The translations under genes were made by a program, and so were the position numbers. A stretch of 64,000 nucleotides of DNA from Taxillus chinensis (taxonomy: Eukaryota; Streptophyta; Magnoliopsida; Santalales; Loranthaceae). The notes below the pieces were generated by a model, which had not been told where the DNA came from, ran no database searches, and was given only the letters and a program-made list of their open reading frames with translations. The stretch lies in the NCBI GenBank assembly GCA_023512835.1, contig CM042092.1, positions 48,315,900 to 48,379,899 of the forward strand, read 5' to 3'. Positions 43,081-55,559 of this stretch are shown here, one piece after another; positions within the stretch are counted from its first letter, which is position 1; every line of letters starts with the position of its first letter.

Positions 43081-45368
43081 ATTTCGTGGTTTCTTCTTCG
43101 AGTGATCGGTGTTCCCTTCTTTGTTGCTTCCGGTGTAGGCTCAATGTCTTGTTCTACAACTTTTTCTTTCCTTACTTTGTCAACTATCTCAGGGGGCATA
43201 AGCCCGACCGCTCCTGGCCTTCTTTTCTGCTATAGCGGTGGCTCCCCTGGACAACTTCACAACCTGTAATTCCATGGGACTGCTTTATCGGTTTTATAGG
43301 TGAAAGGAGCAGGAACACCTATGGTGAGGGGTGCAATTCCATGCGGTAGTTGTGGGATTTCGGTCCTTTCCCCCTTGTCCGGCACGAGACTTGAGGCATG
43401 GATAGTGAGAGGCTTGATTCCATGTGGCGAGAACGGGTTCTCCGGAGCCTTAACGTTAAGACAAGGGGTGTTGGCACCCATGGTGATTTGTTGGAATGAT
43501 CTTCTTGGATCATGTGGCTTTGGTTGTCCATTCCTCCTCTTGAGAATTCTATCATCCTTTGGTCCATGAGTTTTTGCACCACCTCGGAAAACTCGGTGCA
43601 TTCTGCGATGTCATGTCCCCGTGACATCTTGTGATAAGGGCATTGTTTTTCCCCATCTATTCCTTTTCCTGGCCTTGGCGTGTCTTTAGTAAGTATATAG
43701 CCATGTTCTGTAACGTGAGTAAACAAATGTGTTTTCTCCATTTGTACTTGGGAGACCCTTTCTAGCCGTGCTTCATTTTCGATACTAGCAACATTATTGG
43801 AGTGTTCGGGAGAGGATTGTTGTTCACATTCGGCGTCCCCAGACACTGCGGAGAAATCTAGCCATTTTGCATCCTTTAATGCCCGAACCTTCCTTTTGAA
43901 TGTTATACAATTCTCGATATCATGTCCAGCTCCACCGTATGATACTCACATCTAGCATCCGGCTTATACCAGGCCGGGGGAGGAGTCTTTATTTCTCCCA
44001 AGGGTATAGGAGTTACCATCCTTGCTTCTAAAAGCTTGGGATATAATTCGGCATATGTCATTGGGATCGGGGACGAACTCCTGTCGTGGTCGGCGAGAAG
44101 CCTGATTCGTTCTTGCTTGCTGGGCTGGGCCCTTGGTTGCCTATGTCCTTGGAATGAGGCTCCCGGTCCTTCTTGACTTGCTGGCCTTGGTTGCTCTGGG
44201 TATGGCGCTCTTGGTTGAAACGGATTAGGTGTCATTGGATACGGAAATGGCATGAATTGGGGAGGTGGTGCGGGTGCGGCAGATAGCGGCTCACCGGTGC
44301 CCCTGCCTAGCAACCCGGCGCTTGGTAGAATGTTGGTTGTATTGGTAGGGTGCGCTTGGTATACCAGGTTGCTCTCATTTTCCTTCTTCTTTGCTGGTGG
44401 TTGAAACGGTTTTGATGCCTCGGCCGCATCACCCTTTAGCTTTCCACCTTTAATTCCACTTTCTACTCGTTCACCGGATGCGACCAAGTCTGCAAAGTTG
44501 TTGGAGACGTTACCGATCAACTTCTCATAGTAGACACCTTTTAGTGTGTTGATAAAAAGGGTAGTGAGTTCTCTTTCGGTAAGGGGAGGTTGGACCTCCA
44601 CAGCTGCCTCTCTCCATCTTCGTGCATAATCTTTGAAATTCTCTTCGGATCCCTTCTCCATAGACTGCAGGGTTAATCGATCCAGCGCTAGTTCGGTGAC
44701 ATGTTTGTACTGTGCCAAGAAGGAAGTAGCTAATTCCTTCCATGTCTTAACGCGGTTTCCATTCAGTTGAAAGTACCAGCGAAGGGATGCCCCAGTTAGG
44801 CTTTCCCGGAAACAATGCATGAGGAGCTTGTCTTCACCAAAGATAAGCGGCCATCTTTTGACAATACATGGCCAGATGTGTCCTCGGACATCGTGTCCCG
44901 TTGAACTTTTCAAAATCTGGCATTTTGAATTTTGGCGGTAAGCACCACCCGAGGGACTAAGCATAAGTCTTGTGGGCTGGTCATACCATAGTTGTCAATG
45001 CCTTCTACGGCCTTCAATCTTTCCTCGAGTCGGCGTAGAGCGAGTGACTCAATATTTTCCGAGGAGCCGGGGAACCCACCGCTTCCATTACATTTCCTGG
45101 TGCGGGCATAGTGAAATGAGTTTGATTTGGGGTAGGAGGTTGTGCCATAGCAGGATGGTATGTGGGTGCCTGGCTTGGAGCCAAGGTTGGGTGACCGAAC
45201 GACCTCCTGTCCTCGCTCTTGATGGTGATTGGTAGTTCCCCCGGTCGGAATTCTTTCTCTTTCTTCGATCAATTTTGTGAGCATTTCCATTATGGCAGAC
45301 ATTTGCCCCCGTAAGGTTTGTTGCGACTGTTCCAACCCCATGAGTCCGTTCTCTGTTTCTTCCGCCAT
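43081..45368 (-). pseudogene. gag: Ogre B gag polyprotein
   Basis: Start Met at 45,368 (MAEETENGLMGLEQSQQTLR). The capsid-like core (CFRESLTGASLRWYFQLNGN, KGSEENFKDYARRWREAAVE, TTLFINTLKGVYYEKLIGN) is intact in the frame 44,964-43,903. The Pro-rich region and both CX2HX5HX4C knuckles follow (first at about 43,945, second CPYHKMSRGHDIAEC near 43,645-43,601). Frame changes occur near 45,200, 44,960, 43,930 and 43,400. Confidence 0.85.
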
Positions 45369-45641
45369 TGGGCTGCGGTTGAGGTATTTGATTGCGCCAG
45401 GATCTGAGATCGTAAGAGTGCGCAATCCTGGAGAGAGGCTGCTACCAACCTGGGTACAAGGGAAATTTTATTTGATTTTTTTATTTGATATGCATGTATG
45501 CATGGAATGTATATGTGGAGGGCTAGAAAAACAAACAACTTTATTACAAACCAAACACACAATACAAACATTCAATGCTGAAATGCCATGTAAAGTGAGA
45601 GCTAGTGCTACATGATCTTAAAGCACTCTTCCAGTCATCTC

Positions 45642-47084
45642 CTAAGTAACACGGCGCCTCTTCCTCTGGGGTGGTCGCTCACCTGCTTCCTCCCTTTGCT
45701 TCATTATGGTCGCGATCTATTTTTCCCTCGGCTCTGACCTTTGAAGAGTTCCTTCTAGAGATGCTTCTAGCCTCTCGGATCTGGTTGTCTTAAAGTCCGA
45801 TTCTCCTGGAGGATAGCCTTCATGTCCGAAGTTAGGCGTGGCTTGTGTTGTGCCCTCCAAGATATGTATGCTTGGGGAAAACACCAGGTTTTGAACTGTT
45901 GGGTTGAATCTTGTGTGGTGTGGACCATGCTTGATACATCTTCTTGCCCTCTTCGTGAGCATGGTTCTGGTCGTAAGTGAAGTCACACTCTTCCATGCCA
46001 AAGAGCACGGGAATAATCTGATGACGCCCCACTTGTCTTCCCGCCTGCAGTGGTGCATATGCAGTTCCTCCCCAAGGACCTAAAAGTGGAACCCAATTGT
46101 AGTCCCCGCAGCTATATGTCATGGAGACCACCGGCATCCAAGGAGTAGTCCAGGTAATGTCAGCTTCTGTGAGGTTCCCCAACTTCTTTTTCCAGCTTTC
46201 AAAGTCTTTTGGTAGGCTCCACTTACTGAGCAGAATATCTAGTAGTATTGTGGCTGGTACTTGATAAACAGCAGGGAAACGATGAACACTGCAGGGGAAA
46301 TGACCTTGCAACCAAGTACATAGGAGAGGTAAGCACCCCATGAACTGTCCCGAGCCTTTACTCCTTAGGTAAGTAAGAGATTGGATGGTTTCAGCCAAGA
46401 TAGCAGGAGTAGGGTCACATCCTTTGAGCACCCTTTGGACCAAATCTACAATTGCCCCATCAATGTGGGCCGGTATCCTCGGGAAAATGACTAGCCCATA
46501 TATAGCTAGTGTAAGCAATTTGTGTGCCTCCGCTTGCATTGCAGTTTGTATTATCTCTTTGATTGTTGCCCATGGGAGATATTCGCGCCCACCGTAAGTT
46601 GTGACCGCTGGTGAGTCCCATACTTGCTTTCCCATAATCTCGGCAAAGGCCCTTCGGCATGACCTTCTGGGCTCGGCGGATAGATTTTCATTTTGTTTTC
46701 CACGGGGATATCCAGGAATCTTCTGTATTCTTCTATTGTGGGAACAAGTTCTAGGCCGTTGAAGTTGAAGCACCGCCGTCGAGGTTCCCAGAAATAAATG
46801 GCCGCCCCCAACATATCCGTATCGACCAGGTAGCCTGGTTACATGGAGCAAATCCCCAAACCGTTGTATGTATATGCTTTTCCTTTCATCCCGACCACTA
46901 TTTCCATATTGCCTGTACCTCCTTAGTGTAGTCCAGTGATCTTCTATGACAACATGTTCGCCTTGTAGGCCTCTCTTGGCGGGAAATCTCCAAGGCGAAG
47001 TTGAATGTCTCCTGATGCTTGGGCCACTACTGTGACAGTCTCCTTGTCCTCAAGGCCTTTTAGGAGACGACTGAAAGTTGCCAT
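45642..47084 (-). pseudogene. Ogre B ORF1 protein, DUF7745-like (longest open copy)
   Basis: Met at 47,084 (MATFSRLLKGLEDKE) starts the protein. A frameshift near 46,970 and a second near 46,900 precede a long open part from 46,851 to 45,832. That part has AFAEIMGKQVWDSPAV, YGGREYLPWATIKEII, KLLTLAIYGLVIFPRIPAHI, FMGCLPLLCTWLQGHFPC and SYNWVPLLGPWGG-like motifs. The end is a coiled coil and a basic tail before TAG at 45,642. Its role in the element is not known. In A and D the same order of motifs is found. Confidence 0.7.
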
Positions 47085-47259
47085 GCCTATATGAATGATG
47101 AATGTCATGTTATGCATGATGACAGGTTAGGATGACAAGTTAATATATATCAAGGTAGGTAGACGAGGATAAAGAATAAACCAATTGTAAAAAAAAAAGG
47201 TTAAATGTGTAGGGGATGACTTAAGGACTACCCTACAAAACAAAGGTTAGCATGGCATG

Positions 47260-50200
47260 TGTCATCACTGGTTTTCGTCCGGGCCCGTTTGGGGTGAGCT
47301 CAAACTAAACCAATGGTGAGAAATTTTAGAGTCGCCACCAACTGTTTTTTGGGGTACAGTTGGATACCCTCTACTTTGAGTAGTTTTAAGTGTGTGGTCT
47401 GCGTTATCAGAGATGGGTTCGGGAGTTGGTTATGTGTAGGGAAGGATTAGCACCCCTACAGCGCCCTTTCGGTATCTAATTTAGGAGGAGGAGGTTTTTA
47501 TTTATACTACCGTGATCAGGTTAAATTTCCTAAAAAGTCTATGATTTTTATTTGACTAAGTTATTTGTCGAAGTTATGGTTAAGATTCATTTACCCTAGG
47601 TTTCTAAAGGAAATCCTAAAAGTTTTTTGGGTTTTTGTTTGAAGTGGGGAATGGGATCCTATGGGTTTGTTTTTGGTTTTTCTTTTTGGAAATTTAAGTC
47701 CTAAAAACTGTTTTTTTATTTTCCCTTTTTTTTTTTTTTTTTTTTTTTTTGTTTTTTTTGTTTTTTTTTTGGGTTAGAAAACACATTTTTTTTTTATATT
47801 TTGTGAAAAACGTTTTGTTTTGGTTTTACTTTCTTTTATTTTTTTTTTTTTTTTTTTTTTTTTTGTTTTTGGAAGGTAAAACATGTTTTTTATGTGTTTT
47901 AAATGGAATTGGAACTCCTAAATATGGAAACGTGCATTTTTTAGATGCTTTTTTTTTTCCTTTTTTTGACTTGAAATACATTTTTTTGGTTTTGAAGACG
48001 TTTTCTTTTGTTTTTTTCTTTTGCAAGGATAAAACTTTGAAATTAACACAATAACATATAAAGTGATGTGTGTGGTTGTGACATCCATAAATTAAAACGA
48101 CCCACTCTTTTCTTTCTTTTCTTTTTCTCCATGCCTCCCTTTGCTCTCTCTCTTTTTCTTTCTTTGTTTTTTTTTTTTTTGCTATACTTTACATATTACA
48201 TCATACACATATACAAAGGAAAGGGAAATACAAGGAAAAAAACACAATGCAACAAGTAAAAGAAAAAGAAATACAAGGAAATATTAAGAATTACATCAAA
48301 TATTAATGTAAGTAAGCTGAAATGTAATGAAGAAATAAGGGCTGAAATGATTTTGGGGCTTACGACACCAATCTTCTGTTTGAGCTCCCGCCGGCGCTGA
48401 TAGTCACTTGCTCGAATTAGAACCAACAGATCTGGCAGCGGGACTTGTGAAGAGGCTTTCCTGGTATTTGGAGATAGGAGGGCTGAAGTTGGCGTGAGAG
48501 AAAGGGGACTGGAAAAGGATGGGTGTCTGTTGTATTTTGCTTGCCGAACACGCAGGAAAAGGGGCTGAAATTGGGATTGTTTTTGTGTTTTTTTTTTTTT
48601 TTGTGAAAAAGAAAAAAGGCTGGCGTGAGAGGAGGGAAAGAGGATGAAGGGGCGATGTTGATTGCAAAAAAAAACTGGGTGTTCAATCCGAGAAGATGAG
48701 GCCTGGGGCGTTTCTCTCCTTTCTTTCTTCTTCAATGATCTCTCTCTTCTTTTTTTTTTCAATGATGTCTCTCTCTCTTTTTTTTTCACTAGGATGATGG
48801 AGGGTTTCCTCTTCCTCTTTTTTTTGCTTTTTTTTTTTGACGAGTTGTTGCCCTCTGTCTGTCTCTTTCTCTTTTTTTTTTTTTGGCTTAGGGGATGAAG
48901 CAAGGGCGGAAGAACTTTTCTTGTGCGTGGGAATCTCAGGCGTAATCTCCTCCCTTTTTTTTTTTTCTCTCTCCTTTGCGTAGGGGATGGATGAATGCCT
49001 TTTAAAGTCTTCCGAAGCCTCTTGTTGGAATGTCATGGGTTGTTGCCATAAATGTTTTTGTCGGGTGCTTATTATTTGCGGCTCCATTATTTTGCAGATC
49101 GAGTCCGGTCGGGTGGACAGTGTGTGCGGGAAAAGGGGAACTCGTGATTTGCCTTTTTGAATTTGTAGTTTAGCGAAGACATGTGACCGACAGGGTATTC
49201 AAAATAATTGTTTTGTCGGATGGCCGGCGCATAAAATGCATCCCGTGAGCAAGCCGACGAGGAAGCCAAGAGGAGGCCAAATAGCGAAAGTCGGACGCTA
49301 AGGGTCGAAGGTCGGCGGGGTCGAGTGTCGGCAGGTCAAAGTGTCGGCGGGGGTCGAAGGCTGCGATGGGTCGAAGCTTCGGAGGGGCAAAAGTCAACGG
49401 TCAACGGTCAAAGTGTCGGCGGTCGAAGGTCACCAGTCAACGGGCCGAAAACTTATTGGTATTGCAGGTCAAGGTTCGAAGGTCGGAGTGTCGGCAGGTC
49501 GAAGGTCAACGGTCAACGGGTTGAAGGGTCAAAGGTCGGAGGTTGACAGGCTTCGAGGGTCCGTGGGTCGTAGGTCAAGGTTCGAAGGTTCGCAAGTCAA
49601 GGCATCGCAGGGTCAAGGGTCGAAGGGTCGAAGGTCGGAGTGTCGGCGGCAGGGGGGGTCGTTTGAGAGTAAGGGGTTGAAGGTCGAAAGGGCGAGTCGA
49701 AGGTCGGAGGGTTATAGGCTTCGAGGGTCAAGGGTCGAAGTGTCGGCGGCGAGGCCTCGAGGCTTCGAGGCTCCGAGGCTTCGAGGCTCCGAGGCTCCGA
49801 TGCTTCGAGGCTTCGATGCTTCGAGGCTAAGAGGCTTCGGGGCTTCGAGCTTCGAGGCTCCGAGGCTCCGATGCTTCGAGGCTTGGTGCTTGAGGTTCGA
49901 GGCTTCGAGGCTTTGGGGCTTCGAGGCTTGGAAGGTCAACGGGTCGCAGTGTCGGCAGGTCAACGGTCAACGGTCAACCGTCCACCCCGAAGTTAGTTTT
50001 TTTTTTTTTTTGTTTTTTTTTTAACTTTTAATTACCTTTTTACCCCCCACCAAAAATGCAAAAATGGGTAACCTTCCAGGAATTCTTTGGGGAGATCCGT
50101 ATTCGCCTACATAGGCATTTTGAAGAGTTTCACATGATCACTTTTGCGGGCGGTTTGACCAGGGGCATTGACCGTCTTTTGGCAAGTTTGACTTTTTCCA

Positions 50201-50510
50201 ACGAAAGTTGTTTTGGCCATAACTTATTCATTTTAAGTCCGATTTGAGCTCGGTCAAGTGCGTTGGTCTCGAATTTTCATCCTCCATCACCTGGTGTTGG
50301 TCTTGGGGCGCTTCAAGGACTTGTAGCAAAAGTCATTAATTTTGAACTCCCCCATCCGTGTCAATTGTATCCATCCCATGCAGATTGAGGTAGACCATTC
50401 CTTGGAAGTATGGGATCATTGTGGACCTGTTCAATAAGGTATATGGCATGGGTAGAAAGGTATATCAAATGGGGTTAGTATGTCCAACCCGGACAAAATA
50501 GGGTCCTACA
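47260..50510 (-). repeat. 3' LTR of Ogre A
   Basis: About 3.25 kb with plus-strand ends TGTCATCACTGG and GGTCCTACA. Layout is as in LTR B: T-rich tracts (47,720-47,870; 48,590-48,960), GC-rich motif block (49,310-49,980) and a conserved U3 end. Its first 1.74 kb matches 62,255-64,000 closely. Confidence 0.9.
49310..49980 (-). repeat. GC-rich short-motif block in LTR A (W-box-like)
   Basis: Same motif family as in D and B, with by eye 16 matches to [A/G]GTCAA. A GGCTTCGAGG-type 10-bp minisatellite occupies about 49,750-49,930. Confidence 0.6.
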
Positions 50511-50524
50511 GTTGCCCCTCTTTG
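50511..50524 (-). promoter_or_regulatory. Polypurine tract of Ogre A
   Basis: The minus strand reads CAAAGAGGGGCAAC directly before LTR start TGTAGGACCC. Confidence 0.8.
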
Positions 50525-50699
50525 TGCACTTGTTTGTATACAAACAAGACAAAGATAAAAAGGGAGTCATTTTGGACAAGGTTGGAGCACTTACCTGACT
50601 TACCTAGAGGAAGAAATGCGACGGTTGGGTTTGTCCCCGAGAGGGAAAAGGGGCTTCACAGACGGTGTGCTTGGATAATACCTTGATGAGGCATCTAAG

Positions 50700-51860
50700 G
50701 CCGCTTGATACCATAGATTGAAAGCCAACAACAATGACAGGCTTGAACCGAAAAGAGAAAAGGCCCACAACAATGATGGGCGTGAACTAAAAGTTGAAAG
50801 GCCCACAACAACGATAGGCTCGAATTGAAAAATGGAAAAAGGCCCACAACAATGATGGGCTTGAATTGAAAACCGAAAGGCCCACAACAACGATAGGCTT
50901 GAATTAAAAATGGAAAAAGGCCCTCAACATCGTTGGGCTTGAATTGAAAATGGATAGCCCACAACATAGGCTCGAATTGAAGAATGGAAAAAGACCACAA
51001 CAATGATGGTCTTGAATTGAAAACGGAAAGGCCCACAACAACGATAGGCTCAAATTAAAAATGAAAAAAGGCCCACAACAATGATGGGCTTGAATTGAAA
51101 ATGGATAGTCCACCGGAACGATGGGCTTGGGCGAAAATGGATAGCCCACAAGAACGATAGGCTTGAATTGAAAAATGGTAGCCCACAACGAAATGGCTTG
51201 AATTGAAAATGGAAAGCCCACAAGAACGATAGGCTTGAATTGAAAACGGATAGCCCACAAGAACGATAGGCTTGAATTGAAAAATGGTAGCCCACAAGAA
51301 CGATAGGCTTGAATTGAAAAATGGTAGCCCACAAGAACGATAGGCTTGAATTGAAAATGGAAAGCCCACAAGAACGATAGGCTTGAATTGAAAATGGAAA
51401 GCCCACACAACGATAGGCTTGAATTGAAAACGGATAGCCCACAAAGAACGATAGGCTTGAATTGAAAAAGGGTAGCCCACAAGAACGATAGGCTTGAACC
51501 GAAAATAAATAGCCCACAAGACGATAGGCTTGGATTGAAAAATGGTAGCCCACAAGAACGATAGGCTTGAATTGAAAGTGGAAAGCCCACAACGAAAGGC
51601 TTGAATTGAAAACGGATAGCCCACAAGAACGATAGGCTTGAATTGAAAAAGGGTAGCCCAAATGCGATAGGCCTAATTAGCCCACAAAGAACGATAGGCT
51701 TGAATTGAAAAATGGTAGCCCACAAAGAACGATAGGCTTGAATTGAAAATGGAAAGCCCACAACGAACGATAGGCTTGAATTGAAAAATGGATAGCCCAC
51801 ATCAAGGCTTTAACCGAGAAATAAATAGCCCACAAGAACGATAGGCTTGAATTAGGATGA
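50700..51860 (-). repeat. Tandem repeat array in the Ogre A 3' UTR
   Basis: About 28-30 units of mostly 37-39 bp (core AGCCCACAAGAACGATAGGC then TTGAATTGAAAATGG) are more numerous and more uniform toward the middle and right than in B. All three minus-strand frames are open for about 190-300 codons because the unit contains no stop in any phase. Confidence 0.9.
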
Positions 51861-53096
51861 CTTGTTGGAGACATCAAATGGTATTTGGGGAAATGCTTGA
51901 AGGAATTGGTGAGTTTGGGGAAGTAACCCAATTTAAGCTCCCTCTACGAGTTCACTCAAGGAGATCGCTCTACGAGGTGACCCAAAATGGGAAAAGGTTG
52001 TCGAGTGCCAAAAGGATGCGTTTGGACTTTGGGGGAAATTGCAAGGAAAGAGTTGTACAGTTAAAGAAAGCTAGGATAGCTTGAAGAGAAGTTTGCCGAA
52101 TATGAGCTCCTAGGATCTCTAGAGGCGAAACATTCCTGCAATTACGAGTATGTTGAATGTATGCTAATGATGCATGGAATGCAATGTCTTGTATGCGGGG
52201 ATGCATAAACCTCAACTTGTGGTGAAATATGATGCAATGTGATGCCATGTGATGTTTGCATTGAATGCCACATGATGTATCACCGAGGGTTTGGCTGTTG
52301 TTGGAGAGGTTGGCTAACATTCAACTTGTTGGGGAACAACATTCTCTTTGGATGGAAAGTCCGTCCTGTCTTTGCTTTGGGAAACTCCTTGTTGTGCATG
52401 AAGGGTCTGTTAAATTTCGCTTCGCCACATTGAGGAGATTCATTTGACGGCTTCTCTCGGGGACAGTGATATCCCGTGGAGATATGAGTACTCCGAATTG
52501 GGGGCTTTAAGTTGTTTGGGGATTTTGAGCTTGGCCCCACTCATAAGGCAATGCTAGAAGAGCTTCCTGGGGATTTAAGATGTTCCACTCAAATGTGAAA
52601 TGAAGACGATGTAACATGATTAAAGAGATAAAAAGATTTTTGCTGGTTTAATTCCACAAAACATATTTATATCATAAAATGTGTCCTATTGTCATAATCT
52701 GATAAATAGAATCGCAAGTCTTTAAAAGCATAATGTACAAATTTGATTCAAGTGTGCCGCAGTTTGACCAAGTCTTCCACTTGTTTGCGCGTCGTGTTTT
52801 TTGGATGATGTTGTCTCTCTTGCTTGCAACGGACCCTATTTGTTGTGGTCCTGATCCTTTCAGTTTCTGACTGAACTGATTTCACCCTTCAAGATTTATT
52901 GTTGGCTTTGTATTTTACCCTTGGTGCCCTTTCGGGTTTTCACCAAGTCCGCCTTTGTTTTCTTTTTTGTCTTTTGTTGGAGCTTTGTATTTTACCCTTA
53001 GTGCCCTTTCGGGTTTTCACCGAGTTCGCTCATTACAGGAATGAGAATCTTGTTGGGAGACATGAGGGTTAAGCAGAAAACCTTTTGACGGCGTCA
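51861..53096 (-). other. Ogre A 3' untranslated region
   Basis: Conserved with B 37,111-38,341, non-coding, including the duplicated hairpin segment (52,905-52,950 and 52,981-53,028). Confidence 0.65.
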
Positions 53097-54372
53097 CTAT
53101 TCACTAGATTAGGAAGCTCATCTCCGTCCATTTTGGCAAGGATCAATGCGCCTCCCGAGAATGCTTTTTTCACGACATATGGGCCTTCATAATTGGGAGT
53201 CCACTTGCCTCGATGGTCATGCTGGATTGGCAAGATCTTCTTGAGGACAAGATCACCCCCTTGAAAGCTTCGGGCTTCACCTTTTTATTGTAATTGTTCA
53301 TCATTCTCTATTGATACAATTGTCCTCTCGCAAATTGCTGTCGGCGCTTGCCTTCAATTAAATTCAACTCGCTCATAACGACTTTGGACCCATTCTTGCT
53401 TCTTCGAGCCGAGTATCCTTAAGTACTCGGAGGGAAGGTATCTCCACTTCGACCGGTAGAACTGCTTCCATGCCATAGACCAAAGAAAATGAAGTTGCCC
53501 CGGTTGATGTATGCACCGAGGTACGATAAGCATGCAAAGCGTAAGGTAGCTTCTCATGCCAATCTTTGTACGTTTCGGTCATCTTTCTCGATAATGTTCT
53601 TGATGTTCTTGTTGGCTGCCTCGATTGCTCCATTCATCTTTGGGCGATAGGGGGTCGAGTTGCGGTGTTGAATTTTGTATGTTTCGCACAACCTCTCTAT
53701 CATCCGGTTGTTCAAATTGGCAGCATTGTCCATTATGATCTGCTCGGGAAGACCATATCAAGCATATGATATTGTTCCAGGTATAAATCGAAGTACCACA
53801 ACCTGTGTGACATTAGCGTATGATGCTGCTTCTACCCACTTGGTGAAGTAATCAATGGCTACCAAAATGAAACGATGACCATTAGACGCTTTTGGAGATA
53901 TTGGTCCGATAACATCAATGCCCCAAAGTGAGAACGGCAACGGGGAGACCATCACGTGTAGTTTAGACGGCGGTACTTGAATCCTGTCGCCATAAATTTG
54001 ACACTTGAGGCATTTGCGCACATGTTCAATGCAATCTTTTTCCATGGTAATCCAATAGTAGCCCATTCGCATGATTTGTCTTGTTAATGCATGTCCGTTT
54101 GCATGTGAACCACATTCCCCTTCGTGCACTTCTTTCATGATTTGCGTTGATTCTTCTTTTGCCACACACCGCAATAGCACCATGTCGTGGTTTCTCTTAT
54201 ACGAAATTGAGCCATCGAAATAATAGTTGGATGCAGACCTTCGGATATTTCTTTTATCGGATTCAGGTGGCCTCGGTGGGTATTCTTGCTTAAGTAAATA
54301 TTGTTTGACGTCCTCAAACCAAGGTTTTTCTTCAGTTATGTCCTTCAATGGCCATGCAATGTGCAGGAGCAT
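53097..54372 (-). pseudogene. Ogre A integrase (frameshifted)
   Basis: The zinc region (HEGECGSHANGHALTRQI, CLKCQIYG) and first catalytic Asp (WGIDVIGPISPK) lie in the frame from 54,372. Beyond about 53,760 the frame shifts. The rest of the core (the D and E blocks) and the C-terminal part (VYGMEAVLPVEVEIPSLRV) lie in other frames. The position homologous to the B stop is 53,097. Clearly disabled. Confidence 0.8.
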
Positions 54373-54399
54373 CTTGTATACGGATATCGAAAGACCGAA

Positions 54400-55400
54400 C
54401 TTCCAACTTTGTGTCTAGTCGAAGGAGGGAGGCTAGAGTTGCCGGCGCGTCAGGAGCTGGTTGCATTCCCTGGGCATATGCTCAAATGTGATGTCTTCAA
54501 ATTGCTCGGCTAACTTTGTAACATATTTCCGATATGGGATTAATTTGTGGTTTCGAGTCTCCTATTCACCCCTTACTTGAAAAATGATGAGTGCCGAATC
54601 GCCGAACACTCGTAATTTTTTGATTCCTTTGTGAATGGCTTCTTGAAGTCCCATCACACAAGCCTCATACTCTGCCACATTGTTTGTACAAGGGAAGGTT
54701 AGCTTTGCCGCCATGGGGGAAACGTTCGCCTTTTGGGGATATTAGGATGGCCCCAACACCGTGACCTAAGAGACTAGAGGCTCCATCGAACCACATCGTC
54801 CATATGTCCGATACTTTGGCCGAAATGATGTTAATGTGCTCATCCTGGGAAGCCAATAGTCATGGGCTCAAAGTCTTCCAGCGCTTTCTGCCGGATAGTC
54901 GGCTATCGCACTTCCTTTTATGGCTTTTTGAGGTATGTAGATGATATCATACTCCGATAGGATCAACTACCATTTGGCGATTCTTCCAGGAAATGGATGG
55001 TTTTTCCAAGAGATATTTGAGCGGATCATGCCTTGAAATCAGCCAAGTAGTATGATAAAGGGTGTATTGCCTCAATCTTCTCGTTATCCAGACAAGAGCA
55101 CAACACGTCTTCTCTAAGGGGGTGTAGTTTTCTTCATTAATGGTGAACTTCTTGCTGAGGTAATAAATGGCCTGCTCCTTCTTGCCTGTAGAATCTTGTT
55201 GCCCCAAGACACAACCCATCGCCGACTCTCGAACGGTCAAGTATAAGATCGAGGTCTATCCGGTACTGGTGGGATCAAAATGGGTGGATTAGACAGATAT
55301 TGTTTGATTTTGTCAAAAGCTTCTTGACATTTGTCATTCCAAATTTCCAGGGTTGTTCTTTCGTAAAGTCTTGAAAATGGGTTCACATGTGGTCATCGGC
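54400..55400 (-). pseudogene. Ogre A RNase H and archaeal-type RNase H
   Basis: Gypsy RNase H (MGCVLGQQDSTGKKEQAIYY, ENYTPLEKTCCALVWITRR) is open from 55,240 to about 54,947. The archaeal-type domain (MWFDGASSLLGHGVGAILIS) starts in a new frame at about 54,856 and shifts again near 54,715. Its later motifs lie in other frames to about 54,480. Confidence 0.75.
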
Positions 55401-55559
55401 TAGGAAATAAATCGGGCAATATAATTTAGTCGCCCTAGGAATCCTCTAACCTCCTTGATGGTCCGTGGTGGCGGCATCTCTTGGATAGCTCGAACTTTAT
55501 CTGGATCGATTTCCACTCCTTTTTGGCTCACAATGAAACCCAACAGTTTTCCCCGACAT

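Larger units (their letters stand above)
32911..47259 (-). mobile_element. Ogre-like element B (3' LTR and most of the interior)
   Basis: On the minus strand the interior runs from the leader at 47,259 to the PPT at 36,284 and ends in the 3' LTR 36,283-32,911. It is the most complete copy, with all coding domains recognisable. The leader is cut at 47,259 exactly at the end of LTR A. The remaining 480 or so leader bases, the PBS and the 5' LTR are expected beyond element A, outside the window. CGGAG (32,906-32,910) is the candidate target duplication at its left end. Confidence 0.8.

Noticed and set aside
50904..51800. A 298-residue repetitive protein on the minus strand
   Set aside because: All frames are open because the tandem unit has no stop; the peptide is a by-product of the repeat, with no conserved start or domain.
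50700..51860. CRISPR-like array of regular repeats
   Set aside because: The units are contiguous with no unique spacers, the period drifts (37-45 bp), and the context is a plant Ogre 3' UTR.
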